A stretch of DNA of 64,000 nucleotides from Lachnospiraceae bacterium (GTDB lineage Bacteria > Bacillota > Clostridia > Lachnospirales > Lachnospiraceae): assembly GCA_017432565.1 (NCBI GenBank), contig JAFRIW010000006.1, positions 19,603 to 83,602 of the forward strand. Direction: 5' to 3'. The translations under genes were made by a program, and so were the position numbers. Positions within the stretch are counted from its first letter, which is position 1; each line of letters opens with the position of its first letter. Below are positions 48,692 to 58,382 of the stretch, one piece after another. The notes below the pieces were generated by a model. It was not told the DNA's origin. It worked only from the letters and a program-made list of their open reading frames with translations, and searched no databases.

Positions 48692-49180
48692 TCACATATA
48701 ATGACTCCTGATTTCACGGAGGATCCTCACGCCTCGTTCAATTGAATATTCATCGTCCGGGAAAATGTCTTTCGCTTCCATCAGTCTCCGAACTGCATTC
48801 TCCGGATCCAATGTGTGATAGGCATAGTAATTCTCGTGCATTTCCTTTACATTACAGATTTTGTATACCGCCTTACTGGTATAATCACAGGTGTATACCC
48901 AGTATCTGTAAATGTATCCGATCCAGAACAACTCATCCCCGGAAAAGCGCACTTTTCCGTATTGGCTGATCCCATATTGTTCATCCAGCGCGGAGAATGC
49001 ATCCTGTGCATCCGTAGGTCTGTCTGCAAAACCCGGCCGATCCATCCGGGCGGCATAATCCGAATACATATATCTGCGCACAAAAACGGCAGAACTTGTC
49101 CTATATTCTTCTGCGGATTTTTCGAATATTTTCCCCTGCAGCTCACATAGAAGCCGTCCGTCTTTATCCAATTCTTTCAT
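48692..49180 (-). CDS. Putative antitoxin/partner of the XRE-DUF3990 toxin
   Basis: This 162-residue cytoplasmic protein overlaps the toxin gene by ATGA (49177-49180), so they are coupled. It contains SSAVFVRRYMYSDYAARMD and ELFWIGYIYRYWVYT, blocks I associate with proteins encoded next to DUF3990 toxins in Firmicutes, but no Pfam domain can be named with certainty. Its position after the toxin gene is the reverse of most toxin-antitoxin pairs. Function as antitoxin is inferred from pairing. Confidence 0.6.
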   Translation of the reverse strand: MKELDKDGRLLCELQGKIFEKSAEEYRTSSAVFVRRYMYSDYAARMDRPGFADRPTDAQDAFSALDEQYGISQYGKVRFSGDELFWIGYIYRYWVYTCDYTSKAVYKICNVKEMHENYYAYHTLDPENAVRRLMEAKDIFPDDEYSIERGVRILREIRSHYM

Positions 49181-50034
49181 AGCAGTTCGTCTATGTATTT
49201 CCCCTTTCCTCTGTATTTAATCCTGGCCGCACGCACTTTATCATCTGCTGCTCTCAGATCAGAACTTCTTGTCGATACATAATCGTGTTTTTCCGGAAGA
49301 CACAGATAACATCTCTCTAATACTTCCGCGCATTTTGCCGCTTTTTCTGTTTTCAACACATACTGCATGCCAAGTTCTGTCGCAGCCAGTGCATGCCTGC
49401 ACTGTTCATCTGTTATCTCCCCGTCAATAAAACTGTCAATAATCTGGTACATCCGGTTATCTGCAATGGGAGCAATGATATAATCTGCTTCCTGTGCCTT
49501 CTTACAGATCTGATTCAACTGGTCTTTACTGATCCGTCCTGACAGTCTTCCTCTGAAACATGCCACATTAAGCATCCATTCCGTGTTCACTGAAAAGACT
49601 GCTTTTGCAAGATGCCTTTCATGAAATTTAATGGCATAAACACAGGATGATTCGAAGTTGGATACAAACAATGCGGCCTGACGGAAGGTTTCTCCCATAT
49701 AGAACCCCTGGCCAAAATCGTTATTATTTCTTGATGCATCAGTCCGGACTTCTCCGTCAATGATGGACTTGGCTCCATGAAAAAGCAGCACCTCGCCATC
49801 ATTAAGTTCTTCTCTGTAAAACTGCTCTTTTATCTTGTTCAGTCTGACTGCATTTCGATAGGCAGATGCATAGAATTTCTCCAGACTATCCGCAGTCGGT
49901 ACAGTCTGCATATTCTCCCAATGGTTAATGGCTGCAATTCCTACTCCTATTTCCTCAGCGAGTTCAGTCTGCGTAAGATTTCGTATTTCCCGCAGCAGTC
50001 TGCAATCTTCACCAATCCGAAATTGATTATTCAT
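49177..50034 (-). CDS. XRE helix-turn-helix fused to DUF3990 ADP-ribosyltransferase-like toxin
   Basis: This 285-residue protein has an XRE DNA-binding domain at 10-57 (LTQTELAEEIGVGIAAINHWE) and a DUF3990 domain from about 81. DUF3990 shows LLFHGA (His86), DFGQGFYMG (106-114) and a later Tyr/Glu-containing half, typical of the ADP-ribosyltransferase fold. GGAGG precedes the ATG at 50034; the longer frame runs into the operator. A DNA-binding domain on the toxin itself and a perfect palindrome over its promoter suggest autoregulation. The target molecule is unknown. The A/T content is clearly higher than in neighbouring genes, suggesting acquisition. Confidence 0.8.
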   Translation of the reverse strand: MNNQFRIGEDCRLLREIRNLTQTELAEEIGVGIAAINHWENMQTVPTADSLEKFYASAYRNAVRLNKIKEQFYREELNDGEVLLFHGAKSIIDGEVRTDASRNNNDFGQGFYMGETFRQAALFVSNFESSCVYAIKFHERHLAKAVFSVNTEWMLNVACFRGRLSGRISKDQLNQICKKAQEADYIIAPIADNRMYQIIDSFIDGEITDEQCRHALAATELGMQYVLKTEKAAKCAEVLERCYLCLPEKHDYVSTRSSDLRAADDKVRAARIKYRGKGKYIDELL

Positions 50035-50057
50035 GAAACCTCCACTGTATACAAAAG

Positions 50058-50101
50058 CAAAACTTGTTTTTATCATATGATGAAAACAAGTTTTGTGTCA
50101 A
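50058..50101 (-). promoter_or_regulatory. Toxin operon promoter with 13-bp palindromic operator
   Basis: On the minus strand TTGACA (50101-50096), an 18-nt spacer and TATGAT (50077-50072). CAAAACTTGTTTT at 50058-50070 and its exact complement at 50083-50095 surround a 12-nt centre and overlap the spacer and -10. This is the expected layout for an XRE-repressed promoter. Confidence 0.8.
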
Positions 50102-50185
50102 TCCATATGCAAATCCAGATTCATCAGGTAAAAAGGGGCGCGGCCTCTTTTCAACAGGTCAGAAAAATACCGCTCACCCCTCCTC

Positions 50186-52258
50186 TCAGCAGAGCTTCCG
50201 CCCGGCCTCCGCTGCTGCCGCGAAGGGACCCGGAATGGTGCGGGCCGCACGGGCATCTCCGAAGTAATCGGCGGAGAAGGTGATGGGGGTGCCGTCCGGA
50301 TTCTCATAGAATTCTTCCGGCTCGAAGGCCATACCGAGAGTCTTGGTGCTGATCACGCGGACGTCCGCAGCGGGCAGATTCTCATAGAGATTGCCGGTCA
50401 GATACCAGCCGGCCTGCTCCGCCTCTGCGTTTTCACGATATTCCACACCGACACAGACTTCGCGGCTGTCTTTGACGGCATTGATTTCCTTTACGCAGGA
50501 AGCAGCACCGTTGCAGTACAGATTTCCTTCGACCCAGACCGGCAGGTGCTCATAGTAGCGGTCAGTGTAGGGGTTATCCGCGCCCATACCGCACGGTCCC
50601 TCAAACATCTTCTTCCATTCCGCTTCGGTCGGATACTCATCGAAGGCTGACGTACCCGCGTCAAAATTCATATCGTCCCACATGCTGTGGCTCTGTTTTC
50701 CGCGTTCGCTGAGTTCCCGCTTGACCGGATCCAGATCCGCCTTCTGCAGAATGATGTTGTTGTAAAACCGGTCATCGCCATGGAGAATGCTCATGAAACC
50801 TATGACACGGGTCCCGTGAATTGCATGGTACGGTGTATAACGGACCGAAGGCCGGTTTTCGCTGCCGTTGTCCGTTCCGGTGCCGACAGCGGCAAAAGAT
50901 CCCGTGATCAGGTTGTGTACCACGGCGACGCCCTGTGTACACAGCTTCAGGGCGCGATCGGATAGAAGGAAATTGTTGTCGATCAGTGTCGGCCCGTGGG
51001 ATACTTCGATGAAAATATCCTCACCCGTGGCAGCGATCAGCGCGCGTCTGGATTCCTCATCCAGATCTGCGAGCGGAATCGGCACGCAGTTATCATGGAA
51101 AAGATTTCCGGTCACTCTCGTGCCCTGCGCCTGCCAGTCCAGCCACAGGCCGCGTGTGCAGTGATGAATATGGTTTCTGCGGAAAATCACATCGATGGCA
51201 GCGTGCATTTTGATACCGCCGATCTCAGCGCCGGCAAGATTCTTCTTCACGTTGATGTGATGGATGTGGTTGTCTTCTATCAGGGAAAAGACACCGCCCA
51301 GATGTCCCACAATACCGGTCTGGCCACAGTCGTGAATATGGCACCGGCGCACAATGTGGGAGCCGATGTGTTCTTTATCCCATCCTTCATAGGACGCCTG
51401 CAGAATGCATTCCCGCTCCGTCTGGGTTCCGTCCTTGTATTTCCACTCCAGCCACCTGTTATCATTGTTCGGCTGCAGATATTTGCCCAGGGAAATACCG
51501 GAGCATTTGGACTCGTAAACCTCACAGTCCTCGATGATCCAGCCTTTGGACCAGTGCGGTCCGATCATGCCGTCCTGATAGGCTGTGGGCGGAGCCCACT
51601 GTGTCGCCGCCTCACGCACAGTGAAACCGGAAAGTGTGATATAGGAAATTCCTTCCGCCGCGGGGAGGAAGCAGTCCTGCCGCACGGAGATCTCCACGTC
51701 CTCCTCGTTGGGATCCAATCCCTGGAAATTAGCATAAAAGACTGTCTCATCCGCCGCCTCATCCTGCTCAACATACCAGACATGACAGGAAAACGCGCTG
51801 TCCCAGGACGCGCGATAAGGCACGGGGTTCTTCACAGCTTCCAGAGAAGTGACCTCATACATGGATTTGTGATTCAGAAAAACGTCGCCGGTATGAGCGA
51901 TGAAGCCGGCCATGAACCAGTCGCCGGAAACCATTGTGGTATAGGGATTGTAGTCTCCGAACAGACTGTTTGGAATCCGCGCTGTGTACACCTGCTCCGT
52001 GCCCTCCAGCTTCTGCCAGATTTTGACAGGCTCGGCACCGGTGATCACCGCTTTCAGCGGCTCCACGGAGTGATAGACAATCCGGTTTTCAGGCGTTCCG
52101 CCGTGCTTCGGATTTACGTATTCACGGTAAATGCCGGGAAAAACCAGCACCTCATCTCCGGCGACGGCCAGATCCGCTGCCGCCTGAATGGTTTTGAACG
52201 GATATTCCCGGGAGCCGTCTCCTGCACGGCTGACGGAGGCATCTACATAGTATTTCAT
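50186..52258 (-). CDS. GH120 beta-xylosidase
   Basis: This 690-residue right-handed beta-helix enzyme matches GH120 along its length (compare XylC of Thermoanaerobacterium): FKTIQAAADLAVAGDEV at the start, then NPYTTMVSGDW, WAPPTAYQDGMIGPHWSKGW and GHLGGVFS blocks. The nucleophile is Asp374 (GLWLDWQAQGTR) and the acid/base Glu418 (FIEVSHGP). Between them lie 44 residues, against 23 in XylC as I recall it, owing to an insertion at about 391-411. No signal peptide: it should release xylose from imported xylo-oligosaccharides in the cytoplasm. AAAGGAG precedes the start. It is solitary, 43 kb from the GH67 locus. Confidence 0.9.
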   Translation of the reverse strand: MKYYVDASVSRAGDGSREYPFKTIQAAADLAVAGDEVLVFPGIYREYVNPKHGGTPENRIVYHSVEPLKAVITGAEPVKIWQKLEGTEQVYTARIPNSLFGDYNPYTTMVSGDWFMAGFIAHTGDVFLNHKSMYEVTSLEAVKNPVPYRASWDSAFSCHVWYVEQDEAADETVFYANFQGLDPNEEDVEISVRQDCFLPAAEGISYITLSGFTVREAATQWAPPTAYQDGMIGPHWSKGWIIEDCEVYESKCSGISLGKYLQPNNDNRWLEWKYKDGTQTERECILQASYEGWDKEHIGSHIVRRCHIHDCGQTGIVGHLGGVFSLIEDNHIHHINVKKNLAGAEIGGIKMHAAIDVIFRRNHIHHCTRGLWLDWQAQGTRVTGNLFHDNCVPIPLADLDEESRRALIAATGEDIFIEVSHGPTLIDNNFLLSDRALKLCTQGVAVVHNLITGSFAAVGTGTDNGSENRPSVRYTPYHAIHGTRVIGFMSILHGDDRFYNNIILQKADLDPVKRELSERGKQSHSMWDDMNFDAGTSAFDEYPTEAEWKKMFEGPCGMGADNPYTDRYYEHLPVWVEGNLYCNGAASCVKEINAVKDSREVCVGVEYRENAEAEQAGWYLTGNLYENLPAADVRVISTKTLGMAFEPEEFYENPDGTPITFSADYFGDARAARTIPGPFAAAAEAGRKLC

Positions 52259-52394
52259 GGAAAGCTCCTTTCAAAATGTCGAACTGAAATATCGTGCTGA
52301 AACAAGTGCTGAGCCGATGATCTGCTCATTGCATAATCAACTTAATCCTATCCACTAAACCTGGCGAAATCAAGAAGAACCCGCTTGGGTCTGA

Positions 52395-52649
52395 ATTGTT
52401 TCCCGGGTTGCTTTCCAGGATTGTTTCCCGGGTTGTTTCGCGGATTGTACTGTCTGATTCTTTCGATATGCTTGTTGAGACAGTATTGCTCTCTGACTTG
52501 TACTGTCATTTTCTACCGACATGCCTGCTAAGACAGTACTGTTTTCTGAATTGTACTGTCTGATTCTTCCGATATGTCTGATGAGACAGTACTGCCTTCT
52601 GGATTGTACTGTCAGATTCGAGTAGCAGACTTGAAAAGTCGGTACAAAC
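52395..52649. repeat. Array R2: 53-bp units of TTGTACTGTC / GACAGTACTG
   Basis: TTGTACTGTC starts at 52445, 52498, 52551 and 52604, an exact 53-nt period. Its inverted partner GACAGTATTG/GACAGTACTG lies at 52479, 52532 and 52585, with a decayed copy (GTCGGTACAA) at 52638. Each partner ends 43 nt after the left box starts. Sequence between is partly conserved. Directly upstream are two copies of ATTGTTTCCCGGGTTG at 52395 and 52420. The array lies upstream of the GH120 gene and downstream of clpB. No gene is seen in 52259-52727. Confidence 0.85.
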
Positions 52650-52667
52650 GATAGCTAAAAGCAAGAA

Positions 52668-52698
52668 AGAAGGCGCATCTCATGAGATACGCCTTCTT
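52668..52698 (-). terminator. Terminator of clpB
   Basis: AGAAGGCG and CGCCTTCT flank an inner ATCTC/GAGAT pairing, separated by one mismatch; on the minus strand a TTTCTT tract follows. It lies about 30 nt after the clpB stop codon. Confidence 0.8.
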
Positions 52699-52727
52699 GT
52701 AGAAATAGTCTTATTGCCCGGACTTCA

Positions 52728-55406
52728 TTAGCCCCACTCAGCCGCGTTGTCTTCGATCTGTGCGGCGGTGCCGCCGGGCTTGACGACATCGGCCTTCAGT
52801 GCGCCGTCCACGGCATCAATGCGGATGGTGTCGCCCTGCTGGACTTCATCCTGCAGGATGAGTCTGGCGGAGAGCGTCTCCACGTGCTTCTGGATGTAGC
52901 GCTTTAACGGTCTTGCACCGAAGCTGGGATCATAGGCTGCGTCCGCGACGAAGGTCTTCGCCTCCGGGGTCAGCTCGATCCGGATGCTGCGCTCGGCAAG
53001 CCGCTTGTTCAGGTCAGCGATGATCAGGTCAATGATGCCGGCGATGTTGCTCTTGGAGAGCGGCTTGAAGAGAATGATCTCATCCAGCCGATTCAGGAAC
53101 TCCGGACGGAAGTGCGCGCGAAGCATGTTGTTAACCAGCTCCTGCGTCTCCTCGGAAATTTCCTCGACCTCGTCATGTACAGAACCTGCAGCCTCGTGTT
53201 CACTGCGATCCTCAAGGTCGGCAAGGATCTCCTGCGCGCCGATATTGGACGTCATGATCAGGATGGTGTTCTTGAAATCCACGGTCCGCCCCTGCGAATC
53301 GGTGATGCGGCCGTCATCCAGTACCTGCAGCAGTACGTTGAACACATCGGGGTGTGCTTTCTCGATCTCGTCGAAGAGCACGACCGCGTAAGGTTTTCTG
53401 CGGACTGCCTCGGTCAGCTGACCGCCCTCTTCGTAGCCGACGTATCCAGGCGGCGCTCCGATCAGTCTGGACACGGAGTATTTCTCCATGTACTCGGACA
53501 TGTCGATCCGGACCATGTTCTTCTCGTCGTCAAAAAGTGCCTGCGCCAGTGCTTTGGCCAGCTCGGTCTTACCGACACCGGTGGGACCCAGGAACAGGAA
53601 GGAACCGATCGGCTTGGAGGGATCCTTGATGCCCGCCTTGCTGCGCATGATGGCTTCCGAAACCTTGGTCACCGCCTCGTCCTGACCGATGACCCGCTTA
53701 TGCAGCTCGTCGTCCAGATGCAGTGTCTTGTTCCGCTCCGACTCAGTCAGCTTGCTGACCGGAATGCCTGTCCAGCGCGAAATAATCTTTGCGATTTCTT
53801 CTTCCGTCACCTGCTCCTGCACCAGGGAAAGATCGTCATCCGCCAGATCCTCCTCCAGTTCCTGCAGCTCCTTCTGAAGCTGCGGCATCTTGCCGTAGAG
53901 AAGTTCGGAAGCTTTATTCAGATCGCCGCTCTGCTGTGCCATCTCGATCTGACCCTTGGTGGTCTCGATCTCTTCACGCAGCTGCGAGCGCTTGTCTACC
54001 TTGGCTTTCTCGTTCTGCCATCTCGCCTGTCCGTTGTCAAAGCGCTCCTGCAGGTCAGCCAGTTCTTTCTTCAGCTCCTCAAGGCGCTCCTTGCTCAGGT
54101 TGTCCTCTTCCTTCTCCAGGCCGCGGATTTCCATCTCGGTCTGAATCTTCTTACGGTTCAGCTCATCCAGCTCGGTCGGCATGGAAGTCATTTCGGTCTT
54201 GATCAGTGCACAGGCCTCATCCACCAGGTCGATCGCCTTATCGGGCAGGAAACGGTCCGAGATATAACGGTTCGACAGAACCGCCGCCGACACCAGGGCG
54301 TTGTCAAGGATTTTGACCCCGTGATAAACCTCGTAGCGCTCCTTCAGGCCGCGCAGGATCGAGATCGTGTCTTCCACGGTCGGCTCGTCCACCATGACCG
54401 GCTGGAAACGCCGCTCGAGGGCTGCGTCCTTCTCGATGTACTGGCGGTACTCGTTCAGCGTCGTCGCACCGATACAGTGCAGCTCGCCGCGGGCCAGCAT
54501 GGGCTTGAGCATGTTGCCGGCATCCAGCGCGCCGTCGGTCTTGCCCGCACCGACGATGGTATGCAGCTCATCGATGAACAGCAGGATCTCGCCGTCGGAA
54601 TTCTTCACGTCCTCCAGCACGGCCTTCAGACGTTCCTCGAACTCGCCGCGGTATTTTGCACCGGCGACCAGCGCGCCCATATTCAGGGCAAAAATCTTCT
54701 TATTCTGCAGACTCTCCGGCACGTCGCCGCGGGCGATCCGCTGCGCCAGGCCCTCGATGACCGCCGTCTTGACGACGCCGGGCTCACCGATCAGCACCGG
54801 GTTGTTCTTGGTCTTTCTGGACAAAATCCGGATCACGTTCCGGATCTCCTGATCACGGCCGATGACCGGATCCAGCTTCTGCTGCTTTGCTTTGCTGACC
54901 AGCTCCTCGCCGTATTTTTCAAGCGTGTCGTAGGTCGCTTCCGGATTGTCGCTGACCACGCGCTGATTGCCGCGGACGGTCTGCAGCGCCTTCAGGAAGG
55001 TCTCCCGGTCAATGCCGTAGGTCTTGAAGAGTTCCTTCAGCTTCCGGTTCGCCTGTGAAATCAGGGAGAGGAATAAATGCTCGACGGAGACATACTCGTC
55101 GCCCAGCTTCTTCGCTTCCTCTTCCGCGTTCAGCATGGTTTTGTTCAGATCCGCACTGACCTGCAGCCGCACGTTCGAACCCTGTACCTTGGTCAGCGCC
55201 CGCAGCAGCTTCTCCGACTCCTGCACGAAATCGTCCGGGTCAATCCCCATCTTCTCGACCAGCCGCAGAATCAGGCTGTCTTCGATGGTCAGCAGACTGT
55301 AAAGCAGATGCTCCTGCGTCAGCTCCTGATTGCCGTAATCATAGGCAAGCTTTTCCATTCCGTTGATGGCTTCAATAGATTTCTGTGTAAATTTGTTAAT
55401 GTTCAT
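52728..55406 (-). CDS. clpB: ATP-dependent chaperone ClpB (with altered first Walker A)
   Basis: This 892-residue Hsp100 disaggregase has the N domain (1-145), nucleotide domain 1, the coiled-coil middle domain (about 405-530) and nucleotide domain 2 with Walker A GPTGVGKT. No ClpP-binding loop is expected. In domain 1 the Walker A reads GEPGVVKT: Val212 replaces the invariant Gly before Lys213, from a single GGC to GTC difference at 54771-54773. Walker [10 protein letters not shown] is intact. GGAGGAG precedes the ATG. A strong promoter lies about 120 nt upstream; no CIRCE or CtsR operator was seen. Confidence 0.96.
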   Translation of the reverse strand: MNINKFTQKSIEAINGMEKLAYDYGNQELTQEHLLYSLLTIEDSLILRLVEKMGIDPDDFVQESEKLLRALTKVQGSNVRLQVSADLNKTMLNAEEEAKKLGDEYVSVEHLFLSLISQANRKLKELFKTYGIDRETFLKALQTVRGNQRVVSDNPEATYDTLEKYGEELVSKAKQQKLDPVIGRDQEIRNVIRILSRKTKNNPVLIGEPGVVKTAVIEGLAQRIARGDVPESLQNKKIFALNMGALVAGAKYRGEFEERLKAVLEDVKNSDGEILLFIDELHTIVGAGKTDGALDAGNMLKPMLARGELHCIGATTLNEYRQYIEKDAALERRFQPVMVDEPTVEDTISILRGLKERYEVYHGVKILDNALVSAAVLSNRYISDRFLPDKAIDLVDEACALIKTEMTSMPTELDELNRKKIQTEMEIRGLEKEEDNLSKERLEELKKELADLQERFDNGQARWQNEKAKVDKRSQLREEIETTKGQIEMAQQSGDLNKASELLYGKMPQLQKELQELEEDLADDDLSLVQEQVTEEEIAKIISRWTGIPVSKLTESERNKTLHLDDELHKRVIGQDEAVTKVSEAIMRSKAGIKDPSKPIGSFLFLGPTGVGKTELAKALAQALFDDEKNMVRIDMSEYMEKYSVSRLIGAPPGYVGYEEGGQLTEAVRRKPYAVVLFDEIEKAHPDVFNVLLQVLDDGRITDSQGRTVDFKNTILIMTSNIGAQEILADLEDRSEHEAAGSVHDEVEEISEETQELVNNMLRAHFRPEFLNRLDEIILFKPLSKSNIAGIIDLIIADLNKRLAERSIRIELTPEAKTFVADAAYDPSFGARPLKRYIQKHVETLSARLILQDEVQQGDTIRIDAVDGALKADVVKPGGTAAQIEDNAAEWG

Positions 55407-55525
55407 TCAGTCTCCTCCGCTTCTCTGTATTGACACACACGGCTGCTGTGATCTGTAAAGCCATGCAGTTTCCGCATTTTGCAGACACACAGCACCTGCG
55501 TCGAATTTTCATTTGTTCTATTACA

Positions 55526-55553
55526 ACTATAACACATACACTATCCGTGTCAA
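55526..55553 (-). promoter_or_regulatory. clpB promoter
   Basis: On the minus strand TTGACA (55553-55548), a 16-nt spacer and TATAGT (55531-55526). The leader of about 115 nt contains no recognised heat-shock operator. Confidence 0.72.
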
Positions 55554-55612
55554 CAAACAGATTATTAAAAAAGAATAAACAATTCACATATGCAAATATA
55601 GCACACAGACGG

Positions 55613-55645
55613 AAAAGCCGGGAACATTTTCTCTGAATGTTCCCG
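55613..55645 (-). terminator. Terminator after the DUF308 gene
   Basis: CCGGGAACATT and AATGTTCCCGG form an 11-bp stem (55618-55645) followed on the minus strand by CTTTTCC. It lies about 70 nt after the DUF308 stop codon. The rest of 55407-55713 holds the clpB promoter and nothing more that I can support. Confidence 0.82.
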
Positions 55646-55713
55646 GTCTGCAGTGATTCTTTATAATTGGCGGTCAGTCCCTCTTAAGTACCGGTCAGCC
55701 CTGCAAAATCGGA

Positions 55714-56394
55714 TCAGGCCTGCGGGTTCCCGTCGGAAGCGGACTGCGGCTGCGCGGGCTGCTGGGGTGTTGTTCCCTCGTCCACGTACATGCCCTGTGT
55801 CACATAAGCGTTGTACTCATCTCTCGCCTGCTTTACGTTCCTGGAGACATTCTTAATATTGGAGGAAACCTTGGCGATGATCCACAGATTGGTAATGGCA
55901 TCAAAGATGACGGTTACGCCGACAATGCGGGTCATCACCTCCGCCGCACCGAAGGGATTATAAATCAGAAGGCCGCCGAAGATCACAGTGAGAAGTCCGA
56001 GGATCAGAGAAATATACCAGTACTGATACTTCATTTTGGAAAGTGTGATAGCCTCGCAGATATTCGCGATACCGCTGGCTACGACCAGCACGCCGATCAG
56101 TGTCGGGATAAAGCTCACGAGAAAATCAGGCCGGTAGAAAATGCCTGCACCGATCACACCCAGCAGGATGCCGCCGATCAGCGCTCCGACACTCCGGTCC
56201 TCGCCGTTGACGATAAACATCAGGACAGCATACAGTCCGGAAATAATCAGTGCAATGCCGATCATTCTGACAATGACTTCCAGGGAAGTCATCGGGTAAA
56301 CCAGCAGGACCACGCCGATCACCAGACTAATGATAGCGGCAAAAACCTTACCTCTCCGGATCTTCTTCAGGTCCGCTTTAATTTTCTCCACCAT
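55714..56394 (-). CDS. HdeD/DUF308-family membrane protein
   Basis: This 226-residue protein has about six membrane helices in three similar pairs, as in DUF308/HdeD proteins, then a hydrophilic tail ending in Gln/Pro-rich residues. AAGGAGGT precedes the ATG at 56394, which is inside the end of engB (17-nt overlap), so translation is coupled. It is the last gene of the tig-clp-engB unit. HdeD is linked to acid resistance in E. coli; the role here is unknown. Confidence 0.82.
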   Translation of the reverse strand: MVEKIKADLKKIRRGKVFAAIISLVIGVVLLVYPMTSLEVIVRMIGIALIISGLYAVLMFIVNGEDRSVGALIGGILLGVIGAGIFYRPDFLVSFIPTLIGVLVVASGIANICEAITLSKMKYQYWYISLILGLLTVIFGGLLIYNPFGAAEVMTRIVGVTVIFDAITNLWIIAKVSSNIKNVSRNVKQARDEYNAYVTQGMYVDEGTTPQQPAQPQSASDGNPQA

Positions 56395-57016
56395 GATTTT
56401 CTGTACCTCCTTGTTCACTTAAGAATCCATCAAGGATCTCATAAATTTCATCACGCCCGGCTTTGGTTTCGCCCGACCAGGGAATGACTTTGATCGTGAC
56501 CTCCTGGCTGAGACGGCTTTTCGCCGAGAGAGCCTGTGCGATCATCTTCTGCTGCTTAACAAGCTGGCTGCGCTTGATTTTGTCCGCCTTGGTGGCAATG
56601 ACATACGGGTGAAAGCCCGCCTGCAGGATCCAGTCATACATCATGGCGTCATTTTCGGATGGCTCGTGGCGGATATCTACCAATAAGAACACAGCGCGCA
56701 GCTGCCGGCTGTTATGCAGGTAATTCTCAATCATCCGGCCCCACTGCTCCTTGACCTTCACGCCGGCGGTCGCGTAGCCGTAACCCGGCAGGTCCACGAG
56801 ATAGAGCTCGTTGTTGATATTGTAATAATTGATCGTCTGCGTCTTGCCCGGCTGCGAGCTGGTCCGCGCGTAGGACTTGCGGTTCATCAGCCCGTTGATC
56901 AGCGTCGACTTTCCGACATTGCTCTTCCCGGCAAAAGCGAACTCCGGGTATTTGCTGTCGGGCAGCTTGCTGGTGATGCCGCAGACGGTATCCAGATTGA
57001 CTGTGTGTATAACCAT
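56378..57016 (-). CDS. engB: Ribosome biogenesis GTPase EngB (YsxC/YihA)
   Basis: This 212-residue GTPase, required for 50S assembly, has G1 GKSNVGKST, G3 DLPGYGYA and G4 TKADK. The ATG at 57016 is chosen because GGAG lies 7 nt upstream, inside the clpX stop region; an earlier ATG at 57037 would overlap clpX by 20 nt. Its place behind clpX is the common Firmicutes arrangement, here without lon. Confidence 0.95.
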   Translation of the reverse strand: MVIHTVNLDTVCGITSKLPDSKYPEFAFAGKSNVGKSTLINGLMNRKSYARTSSQPGKTQTINYYNINNELYLVDLPGYGYATAGVKVKEQWGRMIENYLHNSRQLRAVFLLVDIRHEPSENDAMMYDWILQAGFHPYVIATKADKIKRSQLVKQQKMIAQALSAKSRLSQEVTIKVIPWSGETKAGRDEIYEILDGFLSEQGGTENHGGEN

Positions 57017-57017
57017 A

Positions 57018-58382
57018 TTATTCTCCGGAAGCTGCACCGCCGGCGCGCCGGTCCTTCCGGTCGCCGCCGAGGACGCCCCCGAGGATCGACTTTACACCGG
57101 TGCTCTCCGCATTTTGCCTGTGTGTGAGACGCGGCTTGCCGCTCCCCGTGACCGCTTCCTTCGTAATGACGCACTTCTCGATCGACTCGTCGGAGGGGAT
57201 GGTGTACATGACATCCATCATCACCTTCTCCAGAATCGAGCGCAGGCCGCGTGCGCCGGTATTCCGCTCCATGGCCAGCTCGGCCACGGCATCCACCGCA
57301 TCGTCGTCAAAGGAAAGCTCCACGTCATCCATCGAGAACAGCTTCTGATACTGCTTGATCAGTGCGTTCTTCGGCTCTTTCAAAATCCGGATCAGCGCAT
57401 CTTTGTCGAGGCCGTCCAGGGAGACCACCACCGGCACGCGGCCGATGAATTCCGGAATCAGACCGAACTTGACCAGATCCTGCGGAAGCACTTCGCGCAA
57501 AAGACTGCCGATCTCCTTGTTTTCCTTGCTGTTGACCTTGGCGTTGAAGCCGATTGCCCGGTAATCCGTGCGCTCGTCGATGATTTTGTCCAGTCCGTCA
57601 AAGGCGCCGCCGCACAGGAACAGGATGTTCGAGGTATCAATCTGGATCAGCTCCTGCTGCGGGTGTTTGCGTCCGCCCTGCGGAGGAACCGAGGCCATTG
57701 TGCCCTCGACGATCTTTAACAGCGCCTGCTGCACGCCCTCGCCCGACACATCGCGGGTGATCGAGACGTTCTCGCCCTTTTTCGAGATTTTGTCTATCTC
57801 ATCAATATAGATAATGCCGATCTGGGCGCGCTCGATGTTGTAATCCGCCGCCTGAATCAGCTTGAGCAGAATATTCTCGACATCCTCGCCGACATAGCCG
57901 GCTTCCGTCAGCGTCGTGGCATCCGCAATCGCGAACGGCACGCCGATGATTTTGGCCAGTGTCTGGGCAAGGTAGGTCTTGCCGGAGCCGGTCGGCCCCA
58001 GCATCAGAATGTTGCTCTTCTGCAGCTCGACGCCGTCGTTCTCGGCTGTCCGCGCGCTCTCCTGCTGATAGCGCACGCGCTTATAGTGGTTGTAGACAGC
58101 CACTGAGAGAACCTTCTTGGCCTCTTCCTGTCCGATCACATATTCATCCAGGAACTTCTTGATTTCCTCGGGCTTGAGCAGCTTGAATTCTTCCTTCTCG
58201 GTTCCCCGGCCGCTCCCCTGTTCGCTGGCATCCGCCTCGTCGATGATATCCTGGCAGATTCCGACGCAGTCCTCACAGATGAAAACGCCGTCCGGACCCG
58301 AGATAAGTCTGCTTACCTGATTTTCTGTCCGTCCGCAGAAGGAACAGCGGTGCGGAGGAGTAATCCGCCTGTCATTAGCCAT
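57018..58382 (-). CDS. clpX: ATP-dependent Clp protease ATPase subunit ClpX
   Basis: This 454-residue unfoldase has the N-terminal C4 zinc domain (CSFC and CEDC pairs), Walker A GPTGSGKT, Walker [11 protein letters not shown], and a C-terminal tail of about 30 residues rich in Gly, Arg and Ala. It feeds substrates to ClpP. Its ATG overlaps the end of clpP by 8 nt and uses the GGAGG inside clpP. Confidence 0.98.
   Translation of the reverse strand: MANDRRITPPHRCSFCGRTENQVSRLISGPDGVFICEDCVGICQDIIDEADASEQGSGRGTEKEEFKLLKPEEIKKFLDEYVIGQEEAKKVLSVAVYNHYKRVRYQQESARTAENDGVELQKSNILMLGPTGSGKTYLAQTLAKIIGVPFAIADATTLTEAGYVGEDVENILLKLIQAADYNIERAQIGIIYIDEIDKISKKGENVSITRDVSGEGVQQALLKIVEGTMASVPPQGGRKHPQQELIQIDTSNILFLCGGAFDGLDKIIDERTDYRAIGFNAKVNSKENKEIGSLLREVLPQDLVKFGLIPEFIGRVPVVVSLDGLDKDALIRILKEPKNALIKQYQKLFSMDDVELSFDDDAVDAVAELAMERNTGARGLRSILEKVMMDVMYTIPSDESIEKCVITKEAVTGSGKPRLTHRQNAESTGVKSILGGVLGGDRKDRRAGGAASGE

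Noticed and set aside
52395..52649. CRISPR array
   Set aside because: The conserved blocks are only about 10 nt, alternate in orientation and are separated by partly conserved sequence rather than unique spacers. No cas genes are in the window. The same applies to the arrays at 26517-26799 and 63531-63824.
55407..55600. CIRCE or CtsR operator for clpB
   Set aside because: Neither the TTAGCACTC/GAGTGCTAA inverted repeat nor the GGTCAAA direct repeat is present near the promoter.
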